A stretch of DNA of 64,000 nt from positions 186,001 to 250,000 of the forward strand of contig NZ_KQ465106.1 in NCBI RefSeq assembly GCF_001308875.1, written 5' to 3'. The translations under genes were made by a program, and so were the position numbers. The notes under the pieces were generated by a model. It searched no databases, was not told where the DNA came from, and saw only the letters and a program-made list of their open reading frames with translations. The stretch is from Lysinibacillus sp. ZYM-1 (GTDB lineage: Bacteria > Bacillota > Bacilli > Bacillales_A > Planococcaceae). Positions 23,685-34,133 of this stretch are shown piece by piece (the stretch's first letter is position 1; each line of letters begins with the position of its first letter).

Positions 23685-25382
23685 TTATAATTTAAATTTT
23701 TGAATGATATTGCGAAGTTCTTGTGCCATCTCTGCTAAGTTATTAGAGGAAGCAGTGATTTCTTCGATACTCGCAGATTGCTCCTCAGAGGCGGCAGCTA
23801 CATTTTGAATATTGCCAGAGGATTGCACAGCTACTACCCCCACTTGTTCAACAGAAACAGCTATACTGCTAACTCCTTCGTTGATATTGGACATAATGTT
23901 ATTCACATGATCCATTTCTTTTGTAAGGGCTGTAATTTGGGCATAGATATCAGCAAATGCTTCACCAGAGGCATTGAATGTTGTTGAGCTTTCAGCAAGA
24001 TTGCTACTGCTAATCGCCATTGATTTTACGGCTTGTGCAGATTCCTCTTTAATCGTTTCAATACGTGTACGAATACTATTTGTTGCATCTAGAGATTGAT
24101 CTGCTAGTTTACGAACTTCCTCAGCGACAACGGCAAAGCCCTTCCCATGTTCACCTGCACGAGCTGCCTCAATCGAAGCATTTAAAGCAAGTAAATTGGT
24201 TTGATCAGTAATCTGTGTAATTAATGCTACAATATCCCCAATTTCATTTGTGTACGTGCTTAACCGCTCCACAACAGTTGCGGATTCATGAATGGCTTGA
24301 GATGTAACGGCCATTTTTTCAGTTGCATCATTAATCGTTGTATTACCTTTTTCAGAGATGGCTGACGCATGGAATGCCTTTTCAGTAACATCCGTAACGC
24401 TTGTTACAACCTCAGACATTTTGCCTGAGATAGATGTAATATGACTCTCGACTTCTTCAATCGCGTAGGTTTGCTTTTCTGAACCGGCTGCAACCTCTTG
24501 CATAGAAGAAGTAATTTGCTGTATGGAGGCACTTGTCTGTTCAGAGCTTGCCGTTAATTCCTCAGACATTGCAGCCACTTGCTCAGCATTTTGGGCAATT
24601 TGCTGAATCAATAAACGTAGATCTTCCGTCATATTTTCAATGCCTGATGAAAGTTGAGCAATCTCATTGGAACCCTTTATTTGGAGAGGTTCAACAGCTA
24701 ATTCTCCCTGTGCAACTTGTCCGACATATTGAGTCATTTTTTTGATTGGTTTCGTAATACCCACACTAATAAAGTAAGCAACGATAACGCCAAAAATCAC
24801 AAAAATAACCGTCATGATAATACAAATCCAAAGTGTTTCTGTTTGGAGTTTAGAGATGAATGATGCGTCCATATCTAAACCAAAAATAATATCTGTATCT
24901 TTAAATGGGATGAAAATGGATTTATGGATACCATACTCATCTTTATAGATATCACTAGTTTGTATAGTTCCTGTTTTAACAGCTTCACGCATTTCTACAC
25001 TAAATTCATAATCTTGTTGATGATTATCGGTATTACTTAAAGCAACAATATGCTCTTTTCCATTTGCATTAGAAAGCACATAGGCATTTTCAATATCGTA
25101 TTTTTTTACGGTTGCATTCAATTGATCTAATACTTTTTGATATTTATCAGGACTGCCATTATCCGCTGCTTTCACATCATTTTTTTCAATATCTTCAAAG
25201 ATAGTATTCGATGTTATTTCTAATGTTGATTCGAATTGTTTAATAACAAAATTGTCGATAATGCGATAAGAAACAGCGAACAACACAATACTAAATAGCA
25301 ATGAAATAATCGCAATGGGAATAGTAAAGCTAGCAATATATTTATAGAGCAAAGAACTCTTAAATTTATTGACGATACGCAA
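23685..25382 (-). CDS. Methyl-accepting chemotaxis protein
   Basis: A 565-residue chemoreceptor with a membrane helix near residues 15-38, an extracellular sensor of about 150 residues, a second helix near 183-207, a HAMP linker and the signalling tip [20 protein letters not shown] then [19 protein letters not shown]. The TTG start lies inside the last codons of the upstream decarboxylase gene (17-base overlap) with GGAGG upstream in that gene, so the two are translationally coupled. The coupling suggests a receptor tuned to the amine chemistry of the decarboxylase, which is inference. Confidence 0.92.
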   Translation of the reverse strand: MRIVNKFKSSLLYKYIASFTIPIAIISLLFSIVLFAVSYRIIDNFVIKQFESTLEITSNTIFEDIEKNDVKAADNGSPDKYQKVLDQLNATVKKYDIENAYVLSNANGKEHIVALSNTDNHQQDYEFSVEMREAVKTGTIQTSDIYKDEYGIHKSIFIPFKDTDIIFGLDMDASFISKLQTETLWICIIMTVIFVIFGVIVAYFISVGITKPIKKMTQYVGQVAQGELAVEPLQIKGSNEIAQLSSGIENMTEDLRLLIQQIAQNAEQVAAMSEELTASSEQTSASIQQITSSMQEVAAGSEKQTYAIEEVESHITSISGKMSEVVTSVTDVTEKAFHASAISEKGNTTINDATEKMAVTSQAIHESATVVERLSTYTNEIGDIVALITQITDQTNLLALNASIEAARAGEHGKGFAVVAEEVRKLADQSLDATNSIRTRIETIKEESAQAVKSMAISSSNLAESSTTFNASGEAFADIYAQITALTKEMDHVNNIMSNINEGVSSIAVSVEQVGVVAVQSSGNIQNVAAASEEQSASIEEITASSNNLAEMAQELRNIIQKFKL

Positions 25383-27018
25383 TTTGAGACGCCTCCAATA
25401 CTTGAAGCTTTTGCTGTAAGAATTGAATCATATTTGGGATATGCTCAGTCTCCGTATAAGGTGAAATGGAGAAGAATTTTGCCGCAGCAACTGGTACATG
25501 GTGTGTTGTATCATTTGTACTTACAGTGCAAACTCGAGTTGTATCACCGAAGAATACTTCGTCTCGACCTTCTCCGATAATCTCAAATAAAGAAGCATTG
25601 ATAGCATTAATACGTTCAATTTGATCTTGTGTATAGTGACCAGCTTGTTCTGCTTGCCAGTTCAAGTCATCTGGGTATAAACGAAAGGCTGTTACTGGCC
25701 CAATATTCGTTTCATTTACGACCTGTAGGCTCGGTATTTTCTCAGCTAATTGTGCACGGAATGCTAAATTCACGCGTACATAATTGGCTAATATTTGTTG
25801 ATAACCTTCCTTACCGAATGCCTGCAAAGCAGCCAAAATAGCAATAGAACTACCCATACGAGAACATTCTAACGTGTAACCTGTATGATAAGAGCCATAG
25901 CCACGATTGCCGACATAAGGTGTATCAAAGTCTTCAATGTCTAATAATTGTAAGCTTTTTCCGTCTTTAATTAAGAAAAGACTTGTTAAATAAGGTGTTT
26001 GTCCAAGCTTTTGGAAGTCAAAGCAAAGGCTATCTGCAATTGCTAGATGCTGCATACGTTCATGGATTTGTAACAAACCTCGTATAACATCTTCTTCAAA
26101 TTGTAGCGGGTTTTTCTTGAAATCATAGTCATTGAAAAAGGCATAAAAACCACCTAAAGCTGAGTCAGCATGAATATGTACTGGCTGTAAGTTGTACTTT
26201 TGCTCAAGGCTAGTTGTGACTTCTTTTACTGCCTTTACATCGTCAATGCCAAATTGATCTGTTGCACCTGTTGTTGCTACTACATAGACAGGAATGCCGC
26301 CGTTTTCGATCACTTCTGTCATACGTACACGTAAATCTTTCACATCCATTGCGTGATCTTTGCCAGCTTTTACACGTACTAAATGTTTACTGCCGATACC
26401 TACTGCTTCAATAGATTTTAAAAGGCTGTAATGCGCGTTTTCTGAAGCAAAGCAATATAAATTATTAGGAACACCTTCTTCTTTGGCATGTGGGAATTGC
26501 TTCGCAATAGCAAGGCGTAATCCACTGAAAACAGCCCCTTGTCCACCCCATGTTGTATAACCAAAGCTTTTCGTGTAATCATAGCCTACTAATTTAGACA
26601 TCATTGATACTACCTTTACCTCACATTCAGCAGCAGCAGGACCATAAACATCCCATAAGTTATTGCCATTCAGGAGGGCATTTGTAAACTGGCCTAATAC
26701 GCCAGGAATGCTGGCCATTGGCAAAACATTCGTCACAAAGTTACGTGTATGATAGGGATGCCCTTGCATTAATTGTGTCAACTCTTCTACCACTTGATCG
26801 AGCCCAACACCAGTTGTTGGTACTTGATGCTCCTGCATAAGCTCTTGATAAAAATTAGCAGAACGCTCTTTCATTGGACCTAATGTAGTCTTATTTGGAT
26901 CCTTTAACTCATCTAATGAGGAAATAATTTTCTCTAATAGGGATAAAAAATTCTCTCTTTGTTGAATATTTCCATCTTCACTCTGGAATAATTGTTGGAT
27001 ATTTTGCATCATCATCAT
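25366..27018 (-). CDS. PLP-dependent decarboxylase (group II amino acid decarboxylase-like)
   Basis: A 550-residue pyridoxal-phosphate enzyme. The cofactor lysine lies in [15 protein letters not shown], the ring-stacking/phosphate region is [18 protein letters not shown], and [13 protein letters not shown] carries the Asp that binds the pyridine nitrogen. The N-terminal segment ([20 protein letters not shown]) resembles the glutamate/tyrosine/aromatic decarboxylase group. It should remove CO2 from an amino acid to give an amine; the substrate cannot be read. Several ATGs in a row (MMMM) make the exact start uncertain. It is followed without a gap by a chemoreceptor gene. Confidence 0.85.
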   Translation of the reverse strand: MMMMQNIQQLFQSEDGNIQQRENFLSLLEKIISSLDELKDPNKTTLGPMKERSANFYQELMQEHQVPTTGVGLDQVVEELTQLMQGHPYHTRNFVTNVLPMASIPGVLGQFTNALLNGNNLWDVYGPAAAECEVKVVSMMSKLVGYDYTKSFGYTTWGGQGAVFSGLRLAIAKQFPHAKEEGVPNNLYCFASENAHYSLLKSIEAVGIGSKHLVRVKAGKDHAMDVKDLRVRMTEVIENGGIPVYVVATTGATDQFGIDDVKAVKEVTTSLEQKYNLQPVHIHADSALGGFYAFFNDYDFKKNPLQFEEDVIRGLLQIHERMQHLAIADSLCFDFQKLGQTPYLTSLFLIKDGKSLQLLDIEDFDTPYVGNRGYGSYHTGYTLECSRMGSSIAILAALQAFGKEGYQQILANYVRVNLAFRAQLAEKIPSLQVVNETNIGPVTAFRLYPDDLNWQAEQAGHYTQDQIERINAINASLFEIIGEGRDEVFFGDTTRVCTVSTNDTTHHVPVAAAKFFSISPYTETEHIPNMIQFLQQKLQVLEASQIAYRQ

Positions 27019-27294
27019 CCTTTTTAGTTCATATTTCCTCTATTTTCAATCAAATGAAAATAGGTCCTTATACTAAATGTATAATAGCATATTTTAGCAG
27101 AGATGGTGATTATATTTTACTGAAAAAATATTTATTAACATTTCTGAAAAATCCAACACCAAAGAACAATGTTGTTTAACTTTATATTAAAGGAATAAAG
27201 ACTGTGTAAATTTTGTGAAGGGGGATAACTGGAATAGCAAAGAATAAAAATACAATAATGTTATTATTATATTAAGAGTGTAGGGGGAGGTGTT

Positions 27295-27360
27295 TTGTTA
27301 CTGATCCTTAGTAAGGAATCTGTCCTATATTATGCACAGATTCCTGGTTTTTTTTATTGA
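27295..27360 (+). CDS. Possible 21-residue ORF overlapping a terminator
   Basis: A TTG start follows an excellent ribosome site (AGGGGGAGGTG) and yields MLLILSKESVLYYAQIPGFF plus one residue. The terminator hairpin at 27,314 lies inside it. The rest of the 27,019-27,294 gap is AT-rich, with no other gene. It may be a spurious frame or a tiny regulatory peptide. Confidence 0.2.
   Translation: MLLILSKESVLYYAQIPGFFY
27314..27356 (+). terminator. Terminator with GGAATCTGT/ACAGATTCC stem
   Basis: A perfect 10-bp stem with a 12-base loop is followed by GG and eight T. It points along the plus strand although both flanking genes are on the minus strand, so it ends an unidentified short plus-strand transcript. 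Confidence 0.75.
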
Positions 27361-28064
27361 TTATTTTTGAATGTTAAAAGTTCATCTATCGTTACAAATG
27401 TATATCCTTCTTTCGTAACAGCCTGTAAAATCCCTTCTATTGCCTGTAATTCATTGTCAGTAGAATCATACATAGGGTGCATTAAAATAATGGAACCTGG
27501 TTGAATGTTTTCCTGTACATATTTCACTTTTTCATCTGCCTCTGTGAAATATGTATCAGGCTCTAAGTTCCATGTAATTGTCTCTCGCTGGTGTTTATTT
27601 AAGTAATAGGGAAATCCAATTAATTTTTTGCCGTATGGGGGTCTTACTACGACTGATTTCGTATAGCCAATATTGGCAATTAAGGCATCGGTTTTTTCTA
27701 TTTCATTTTTTATAAAGGCAGTGCTTTTCAATACCATACGCTTGTGTGAATACGTATGATTACCAATTTGATGACCTGCCTCAGCAATCTTTTTCGCCTC
27801 TCCGGGTTGTTCCTCGATATCCTTTCCGATTAGAAAAAAAGTTGCCTTTACTTGATAGTCGTCTAGTAACGACAATATAGCATCCGTATTTTTAGTCGGC
27901 CCATCATCAAAAGTTAACGCAACAACTTTGTCGTTTGTCTCAACATGAGCGGTTATGTTTCCGAATAATTGGTAATTTCGCGCATTCATTAATTTATAGG
28001 CTGTAAATGCTAAAGCAAAGATCAATACGATTACCATTCCGCTGTAAGCTAGCTTACGCTTCAT
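27354..28064 (-). CDS. Polysaccharide deacetylase (NodB/PgdA-PdaB type), membrane anchored
   Basis: A 236-residue protein with an N-terminal signal anchor (about residues 5-24) and one NodB domain. Motifs: ALTFDDGPTKNTDAILSLLD with the catalytic Asp and metal-binding Asp, GNHTYSHKRM with the metal-binding His residues, RPPYGKK, and ILMHPMYDSTDNELQAIEGI at the end. It deacetylates N-acetylglucosamine or muramic units of wall or spore-cortex glycans outside the membrane. The short length favours a PdaB-like or sporulation-linked role over a PgdA-like one. Confidence 0.88.
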   Translation of the reverse strand: MKRKLAYSGMVIVLIFALAFTAYKLMNARNYQLFGNITAHVETNDKVVALTFDDGPTKNTDAILSLLDDYQVKATFFLIGKDIEEQPGEAKKIAEAGHQIGNHTYSHKRMVLKSTAFIKNEIEKTDALIANIGYTKSVVVRPPYGKKLIGFPYYLNKHQRETITWNLEPDTYFTEADEKVKYVQENIQPGSIILMHPMYDSTDNELQAIEGILQAVTKEGYTFVTIDELLTFKNNQ

Positions 28065-28219
28065 TGAAAAACCCCTTCCAAATTTGAATTTGTATCTGAA
28101 AAAAGTGATTATTTTAAATGTATGTTATCTTCAATTCATTTTCAACGTCACTTGACTCTTGAACGCCATTTACTGTTTGAATAACAAAAAAATACCCATA
28201 CTACATGGGAGGTGAGGAT

Positions 28220-29410
28220 ATGTATAAATTATTATCACATAACGATTTAGATGGAGTAGGTTGTGGGATTCTGGCGAAGCTTGCGTTTAACGATCAGGTA
28301 AAAATACGATATAACTCTGTTACCGCACTTGATCGGGAGATTGAATTCTTTTTGGAAAATGAACAGTCAAAAACCTTTTTATTTATTACAGATCTTTCTC
28401 CGAATGAAAGAAACGAAAAAAGTATCGATGATTACTATCAGGCAACTGGGAATGTGCAGTTGTTAGACCATCATCAAACAGCCCTCCACCTCAATCAATA
28501 CGATTGGGGTAATGTTCTCATTGAAGATGAGCACGGCTTTTTAACGTCTGCGACATCATTATTTTACCAATATCTTGTGACGCATGGATTATTAGAAAAA
28601 ACAGATGCCATCACAGAGTTTGTCGAGTTAGTGAGACAGTATGATACGTGGGAATGGGAAAAGAACGGAAATTATCAGGCTCAGCGATTGAATGCACTCT
28701 TTTTTTTAGTATCTATAGAAGAATTTGAAGAGAAAATGCTTGATCGTTTAAAAAGTCAGTCACATTTCGACTTTGATGAATTCGAAAAGAAAATTTTAAG
28801 TATGGAAGAAGAAAAAATCGAGCGTTACATTCGCCGGAAAAAACGTGAGCTTATTCAAACAAATTTGGGTGACTTCTATGCTGGAGTTGTCTATGCGGAA
28901 TCTTATCACTCTGAGCTTGGCAATGAATTAGGAAAAGAAAACGTACATCTTGATTATATTGCAATGATTAATATGGGAAGCAAAAAAGTTTCTTTTCGTA
29001 CAATTCATGATCATATCAATGTGGCATCTATTGCGGCCTTGTTTGGTGGAGGAGGGCATCAAAAGGCAGCTGGGTGTTCTTTAACGACCGAAGCCTACAA
29101 GCAATTTGTGTTAGAAACATTCCATTTAGAGCCAATTCCTGAGGATGCGAAAAGAAATCGCTATAACCTTAAGGGCTCTTCCTTTGGAACCTTCTATAAA
29201 AATCACCGTGATGAATTATTTCTTCTCTATTCGAATAATGAAATGGATTGGATCATTGAAATAAATAAAATCCCTTTAGAGCAAACCTTTATGAACTTTA
29301 AGGATGCGGAATGGTATTTAAAACGACAGTACCAGACTTGGTTAGTAAGAGATGATTTATTTGTGGACTATTTAATGCAAGAAGTAAATAGGGTTCGTCA
29401 TCTAAAATAA
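28220..29410 (+). CDS. nrnB: DHH-family oligoribonuclease NrnB (YngD)
   Basis: A 396-residue DHH/DHHA1 phosphoesterase. HNDLDGVGCGILAKL carries the first metal-binding Asp residues, NVQLLDHHQTALHL is the DHH motif, and FGGGGHQKAAGCSL is the DHHA1 substrate loop. It degrades very short RNA to mononucleotides, and related enzymes cleave pGpG/pApA. Length and motif spacing match YngD of B. subtilis, shown to be NrnB. The start was taken at the ATG with GGAGGTGAGG just upstream rather than at the ATG 15 bases earlier. Confidence 0.88.
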   Translation: MYKLLSHNDLDGVGCGILAKLAFNDQVKIRYNSVTALDREIEFFLENEQSKTFLFITDLSPNERNEKSIDDYYQATGNVQLLDHHQTALHLNQYDWGNVLIEDEHGFLTSATSLFYQYLVTHGLLEKTDAITEFVELVRQYDTWEWEKNGNYQAQRLNALFFLVSIEEFEEKMLDRLKSQSHFDFDEFEKKILSMEEEKIERYIRRKKRELIQTNLGDFYAGVVYAESYHSELGNELGKENVHLDYIAMINMGSKKVSFRTIHDHINVASIAALFGGGGHQKAAGCSLTTEAYKQFVLETFHLEPIPEDAKRNRYNLKGSSFGTFYKNHRDELFLLYSNNEMDWIIEINKIPLEQTFMNFKDAEWYLKRQYQTWLVRDDLFVDYLMQEVNRVRHLK

Positions 29411-29537
29411 AGGAATTGAATGATTCCTTTTATACATATTTTAATTTGTCCAAACCTTGCTTTCCATTCAGGTTATATAATGCCTCTTTACTAACTACAA
29501 TGAATCATAACTATTTATAAAAAATGAGGTGTACTTG

Positions 29538-30386
29538 TTGTCCGATGATATCTTTAGAGTTGTAGATTTAAATAAGGAAAATCGAGGACGCAAAAAGTGG
29601 GGGATTGTTGTATTGTTGTTAGTCTTGGTTCTTTGTGGATCCTCTCTTCTATATTTGTGGCGGGATAGGGAGGTGGATTTTGAAGCTTACAAAACAGAGG
29701 TAGGGGAAACAGCTAACAACAGCTTAGGACGTTTAACGTTAAATGAAGTGATTATTGATGACAATCAGATTTTACTGAACGCAACCTTTGAACCAATCAA
29801 AGAGTTTATCCCAGATCATCAAGTGTTTTTCTTTCCGCAAATACTAGTCAATGGCAAAGATTATATGGTTCGCAACGGAGGTCAGTCCATTGCACGATCC
29901 GCAAATATTTATACCATTTACAATAGCATTAAAATGGATGATTTTCCGCCAGACGAAAATTTAGAATTGGATATTCGCTATAAGGATTGGAATGTTAAAA
30001 CACGAATTGAAAAGCCGTGGGCATTTCAAGTAAATGCATCCCAAGCGCAATTGCAAGAAGATCGACACATCTTTTCGATTGAAAAAAAAGTCAAACATGT
30101 AGATCAGCAAGAATTAATGATTGACCGAGTTGTTTCCACCCCTATCTCAACTACGATTTATTTTCATGCGAAAAAAGCTATAGTTCATGATGCTTTACGC
30201 TTTAAAATCCAGTCTAAAGCAGGACAATCATGGAGCTTTGAAACACCCTATCCATTAAATAAAGAACGGACAAAGTGGGGAAGTCGCGTGGATGGACTGT
30301 ATTTATCAGAGAAAAATTATACGTTAGTCCCTGTCGATATGGATGGAAGTAAACTTGATTCCGCCATTAAGATAAAGAAAGATTAG
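29538..30386 (+). CDS. Single-span membrane protein, DUF4179-like
   Basis: A protein of about 282 residues with a cytoplasmic head (VVDLNKENRGRKKW), a membrane helix (GIVVLLLVLVLCGSSLLYLW) and an extracellular region beginning FEAYKTEVGETANNSLGRLT then LNEVIIDDNQILLNATFEPI. That pattern matches DUF4179 proteins, several of which are anti-sigma factors or accessory proteins for ECF sigma factors. No sigma factor gene is adjacent. GTG 29529, TTG 29535 and TTG 29538 are all possible starts; the last has the best spacing to GAGGTG. Confidence 0.65.
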   Translation: MSDDIFRVVDLNKENRGRKKWGIVVLLLVLVLCGSSLLYLWRDREVDFEAYKTEVGETANNSLGRLTLNEVIIDDNQILLNATFEPIKEFIPDHQVFFFPQILVNGKDYMVRNGGQSIARSANIYTIYNSIKMDDFPPDENLELDIRYKDWNVKTRIEKPWAFQVNASQAQLQEDRHIFSIEKKVKHVDQQELMIDRVVSTPISTTIYFHAKKAIVHDALRFKIQSKAGQSWSFETPYPLNKERTKWGSRVDGLYLSEKNYTLVPVDMDGSKLDSAIKIKKD

Positions 30387-30474
30387 GGGTGGATTAAAAT
30401 TTACAAACTCTTAATCTGAAAGAATCTCCTTTCCATGTAAGATGAAGTAAAAGATATGGAAAGTAGTTGAGAGT

Positions 30475-31638
30475 TTGCGAACGCTATGGGAGATTTTTTT
30501 CGTTTCTTTAAAATTAGGCTGTACCTCGTTCGGGGGACCAACAGCTCATTTAGGTTACTTTCAACAAGAATATGTGCAAAAGCGCCAATGGCTTTCTGCA
30601 CAAGATTATAGCCAACTTGTTATACTTAGCCAATTTTTACCTGGCCCTGCATCCAGTCAGGTGGGAATGGGAATTGGTTTACTAAGGGGCGGGTTATTAG
30701 GTAGTGTACTATCCTTCCTTGGTTTTACATTACCTTCCGTTTTGTTATTGATGGTATTTGCCTATCTTTCCATGTTTACAGAGTTAAAGATGGATTGGAT
30801 CCATGGGTTGAAGTTAGTGGCTGTGGCGATTGTGGCGCAAGCAATTTTTGATATGAGTAAAAAATTACTGCCTACAATATTACACTGGTTGATCGCTATA
30901 TTGGCGCTCATCATTGTGCTAGCATGGATCCATCCGTTTGCACAAATTGCTGCGATTATGATAGCTGCTTGTATCGGCTTCCAACAGATAAAAAAAAGTA
31001 GTGAGGGCAATGCACCCTTATCTATCCATGTACCCATCTCTAAATCCACTGGCATTGTTTTATTAAGTATTTTCTTGATGTTGCTATTTGGCTTACCAAT
31101 GATAAGTGCTTTATGGAATCATGAATGGGTAACGATGATTGAGAAGTTTTATCTAGCAGGGGCATTGGTATTTGGTGGAGGTCATGTAGTTTTACCATTA
31201 TTAGAGGCACAATTTGTTCAAAGTGGTCAAATGAGTACATCAGACTTCTTAGCAGGCTATGGTATGACACAGGCTGTTCCAGGGCCGTTATTTACATTCG
31301 CAGCCTATATCGGAATGGCCATTGCTGGCGTACCAGGAGCGATTATAGCAACTTTAGCGATTTTTTTACCAGCATTTTTGTTAGTGATCGGGGCACTTCC
31401 ATTTTGGTTCAGCCTCAGCCGTATTGCTCGCCTAAAGGGAGCAATGGCAGGAGCCAATGCGGCAGTCGTAGGTATTTTAGTTGCCGCCTTTATCCACCCA
31501 ATTGTGACACAAACGATTCAAAACGGATTAGATATTATCTTAGTCGCTGTCTTTTTATGGTGTTTAATTCGTTGGAAGATACCGCCTTATTTATTGGTGC
31601 TTTTAGGTATTGTAGTAGGAGTCGTTTGTTATTCATGA
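30475..31638 (+). CDS. chrA: Chromate transporter ChrA, full-length two-domain form
   Basis: A 387-residue membrane protein of the CHR family with two homologous halves, the first with SFGGPTAHLGYFQQEYV and the second with VFGGGHVVLPLLEAQFV; about 10-12 helices in total. In characterised members it exports chromate by proton exchange, giving resistance. Residues PGPASSQVGMGIG and AVPGPLFTFAAYIG are the conserved Pro-Gly-Pro pair. A TTG start with a weak ribosome site is used. No adjacent chrB regulator is present. Confidence 0.88.
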   Translation: MRTLWEIFFVSLKLGCTSFGGPTAHLGYFQQEYVQKRQWLSAQDYSQLVILSQFLPGPASSQVGMGIGLLRGGLLGSVLSFLGFTLPSVLLLMVFAYLSMFTELKMDWIHGLKLVAVAIVAQAIFDMSKKLLPTILHWLIAILALIIVLAWIHPFAQIAAIMIAACIGFQQIKKSSEGNAPLSIHVPISKSTGIVLLSIFLMLLFGLPMISALWNHEWVTMIEKFYLAGALVFGGGHVVLPLLEAQFVQSGQMSTSDFLAGYGMTQAVPGPLFTFAAYIGMAIAGVPGAIIATLAIFLPAFLLVIGALPFWFSLSRIARLKGAMAGANAAVVGILVAAFIHPIVTQTIQNGLDIILVAVFLWCLIRWKIPPYLLVLLGIVVGVVCYS

Positions 31639-31655
31639 ATTACATTATTTCAAGT

Positions 31656-31698
31656 GCTCGATTTTTCCTTCACTAATTGGAAAAATCGGGCTTTTTCT
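31656..31698 (+). terminator. Terminator after chrA
   Basis: GCTCGATTTTTCC and GGAAAAATCGGGC arms followed by five T. Confidence 0.85.
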
Positions 31699-31852
31699 TG
31701 CCCATCTTTCTCTCGCATACTTGTTTTGGTTTGTAGAAAAATAAATGGGGAAAAAATATGTGTAAACCCACTAGATGGTTTCATAGCGTTCCTTCTATTG
31801 ATTCGTTATAATGTAGAAATGGAAAAGACTTAACGAGAAAGAAGGGATGGCT

Positions 31853-32998
31853 ATGGCACGAGGTGTTTACATTCATATTCCTTTCTGTCATCAAATCTGC
31901 AATTATTGTGATTTCAATAAATTTTACTTTAAAAACCAACCAGTGGATGAATATATAGAAGCTCTCGGAAAAGAGATGGCTCTTGCAACGAAAAAATATC
32001 CCGAAAGTTTTCGTCAAATCGAAACCATTTTCCTAGGTGGAGGCACACCAACAGCATTATCGCCTCAGCAATTGGACAAACTTCTAACATTAATTCGTAC
32101 GTATATTCCAATGAATAGTGTGACAGAATTTACATCAGAGGCCAATCCGGATGAATTGTCTGCGGAAAAATTGCAAGTCTTGTTTGATGGCGGTGTCAAT
32201 CGTCTAAGCATGGGCGTGCAATCCTTCGATCAAGGACTGTTACAAAAAATCGGCCGTACACATAGTAACGAGCATGTGTATGAAACAACTGCTTTGGCTA
32301 AAAAAATTGGCTTCCAAAATATAAGCATTGATTTAATGTATGGATTGCCAGGTCAAACGATGGCCCAATGGAAGGACTCGTTAGAAAAAGCGTTTGCGCT
32401 TAATTTGTCTCATTTCTCTGCTTACTCGCTTATTGTGGAGCCAAAAACGATTTTTTATAATCAGTACGCAAAAGGAAAGCTCCATTTACCGACCGAGGAT
32501 TTAGAAGCGGATATGTACGATGTATTAATGCAGCAAATGGAATTACATGGTCTTCAACAATACGAAATTAGTAATTTTGCGAAACCTGGTTATCATTCAG
32601 AACATAACAAGATTTACTGGGATAATGATGAATATGCAGGCTTCGGTGCTGGTGCCCATGGTTATCTAGCAGGTGTACGCTATTCCAATCATGGACCATT
32701 AAAAAAATATATGGAAACTGTCTTAGCAGGGGAGCTTCCAATTGTGCATGAACATGAAGTATCGCAGGCAGAAAAAAGAGAAGAGCAAATGTTTTTAGGA
32801 CTGCGTAAAACTGAGGGAGTTAAGCACAAAATATATGAAGAAAAGTTGAATGCACCAATAGCGGCTCATTATAATTCTGTCCTGAAAGAGCTAGTATCAA
32901 AAGGATTTTTAGAACATGATGATGTTGGTGTTCGCCTGACAAGAAAAGGGCGTTTTGTGGGCAATGAGGTGTTTCAACAATTTTTGCTAGAAGAATGA
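31853..32998 (+). CDS. hemW: Radical SAM heme chaperone HemW
   Basis: A 381-residue radical SAM protein. The iron-sulfur cluster motif is HIPFCHQICNYCDF, with an extra adjacent Cys-type pattern as in HemW; FLGGGTPTALSPQQL and GVQSFDQGLLQKIGR are family motifs, and the HemN trip-wire C-terminal features are absent. It inserts heme into respiratory enzymes rather than oxidising coproporphyrinogen. ATG 31853 was chosen over ATG 31847 because AAGGG would otherwise touch the start. First gene of the conserved hrcA-dnaK region. Confidence 0.92.
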   Translation: MARGVYIHIPFCHQICNYCDFNKFYFKNQPVDEYIEALGKEMALATKKYPESFRQIETIFLGGGTPTALSPQQLDKLLTLIRTYIPMNSVTEFTSEANPDELSAEKLQVLFDGGVNRLSMGVQSFDQGLLQKIGRTHSNEHVYETTALAKKIGFQNISIDLMYGLPGQTMAQWKDSLEKAFALNLSHFSAYSLIVEPKTIFYNQYAKGKLHLPTEDLEADMYDVLMQQMELHGLQQYEISNFAKPGYHSEHNKIYWDNDEYAGFGAGAHGYLAGVRYSNHGPLKKYMETVLAGELPIVHEHEVSQAEKREEQMFLGLRKTEGVKHKIYEEKLNAPIAAHYNSVLKELVSKGFLEHDDVGVRLTRKGRFVGNEVFQQFLLEE

Positions 32999-33007
32999 GC
33001 GATATCG

Positions 33008-33073
33008 TTGACATAAATTGAGGGATTTGATAATTTAATAATAGTATTAGCACTCCTCTTGGTTGAGTGCTAA
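33008..33073 (+). promoter_or_regulatory. SigA promoter and CIRCE operator of the heat-shock operon
   Basis: TTGACA at 33008-33013 with TAATTT at 33031 (17-base spacing). The CIRCE inverted repeat TTAGCACTC (33047-33055), a 9-base spacer and GAGTGCTAA (33065-33073) is a perfect match to the HrcA binding site and lies in the 5' leader, so HrcA represses its own operon. Confidence 0.95.
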
Positions 33074-33087
33074 CAGAGGTGATAATC

Positions 33088-34116
33088 ATGCTAACAAATC
33101 GGCAGTTACAGATTTTGCAAGTAATTATAGACGACTTTATTTTATCTGCACAGCCGGTAGGTTCTCGCCAAATCTCCAAAAAACAAGGGATTACATTTAG
33201 TCCAGCCACAATTCGAAATGAAATGGCGGATTTAGAGGAATTAGGCTTTTTAGAAAAAACGCACACTTCCTCTGGTCGAGTGCCTTCGGAAAAGGGTTAC
33301 AGATTTTATGTAGATCATTTGTTGAGTCCACAGGGTATTAATTCGAAGGACATCCAACAAATCCAATCAATTTTCAATGATCGTCTTGTAGAAGTAGAGC
33401 ATATTATCCGAAAGTCAGCCAATATATTATCAGAGCTGACATCGTATACTTCCATACTATTAGGACCTGATGTTCAAACACATCGTGTCAAAAGATTTTC
33501 GATTGTGCCTCTATCTAGTGATACAGCAGTAGCAATTATCGTGACGAATAATGGGCATGTTGAAAATCGCTTATTTAACTTACCACCTGATTTTACCGCT
33601 TCGGATTTAGAAAAAATGGTCAATATCTTGAATGATCGCTTAATAGGTGTGTCATTAGAAGAGCTCCATAAAAGCCTTGAAGCTGAAGTGTTGGCAGTAT
33701 TACAGCAACATGTTCGATCAGCGGATGATTTTATTCACGCGCTCATAACAGCAACAATGCATAATCCAGAAAGTAAGATTTTTTATGGTGGTAAAACGAA
33801 TATGTTTAACCAACCTGAATTTCATGATTTAAATAAAGTCCGCATGATATTGGACTTAATGGAGACGACCAGCCAAGTGCAGTCATTATTCCATCCAAAT
33901 GAATCGGGTATTCATATTCGGATAGGTTCAGAAAATAAACAGCTAGAAATGGAAAATTGCAGTGTCATTACTACTACTTATTCTATTGGTGATGATCAAC
34001 AGGGAGCCATTGCTATTATTGGCCCAACACGTATGGATTACAAACGTGTGGTGGCTTTATTAGACGTAATGCGCTTGGATTTAACACAGGCCTTTACGAG
34101 GAATCGTAGTGAGTGA
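33088..34116 (+). CDS. hrcA: Heat-inducible transcription repressor HrcA
   Basis: A 342-residue repressor of class I heat-shock genes. The winged helix region contains [20 protein letters not shown] and [20 protein letters not shown], and [18 protein letters not shown] is the conserved linker. It binds CIRCE when folded with GroEL help and releases it on heat shock. ATG 33088 has AGAGGTG upstream; the frame extends into the CIRCE element, which is why the upstream start is rejected. Confidence 0.97.
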   Translation: MLTNRQLQILQVIIDDFILSAQPVGSRQISKKQGITFSPATIRNEMADLEELGFLEKTHTSSGRVPSEKGYRFYVDHLLSPQGINSKDIQQIQSIFNDRLVEVEHIIRKSANILSELTSYTSILLGPDVQTHRVKRFSIVPLSSDTAVAIIVTNNGHVENRLFNLPPDFTASDLEKMVNILNDRLIGVSLEELHKSLEAEVLAVLQQHVRSADDFIHALITATMHNPESKIFYGGKTNMFNQPEFHDLNKVRMILDLMETTSQVQSLFHPNESGIHIRIGSENKQLEMENCSVITTTYSIGDDQQGAIAIIGPTRMDYKRVVALLDVMRLDLTQAFTRNRSE

Positions 34117-34133
34117 TAATGAGGAGGATTCAA

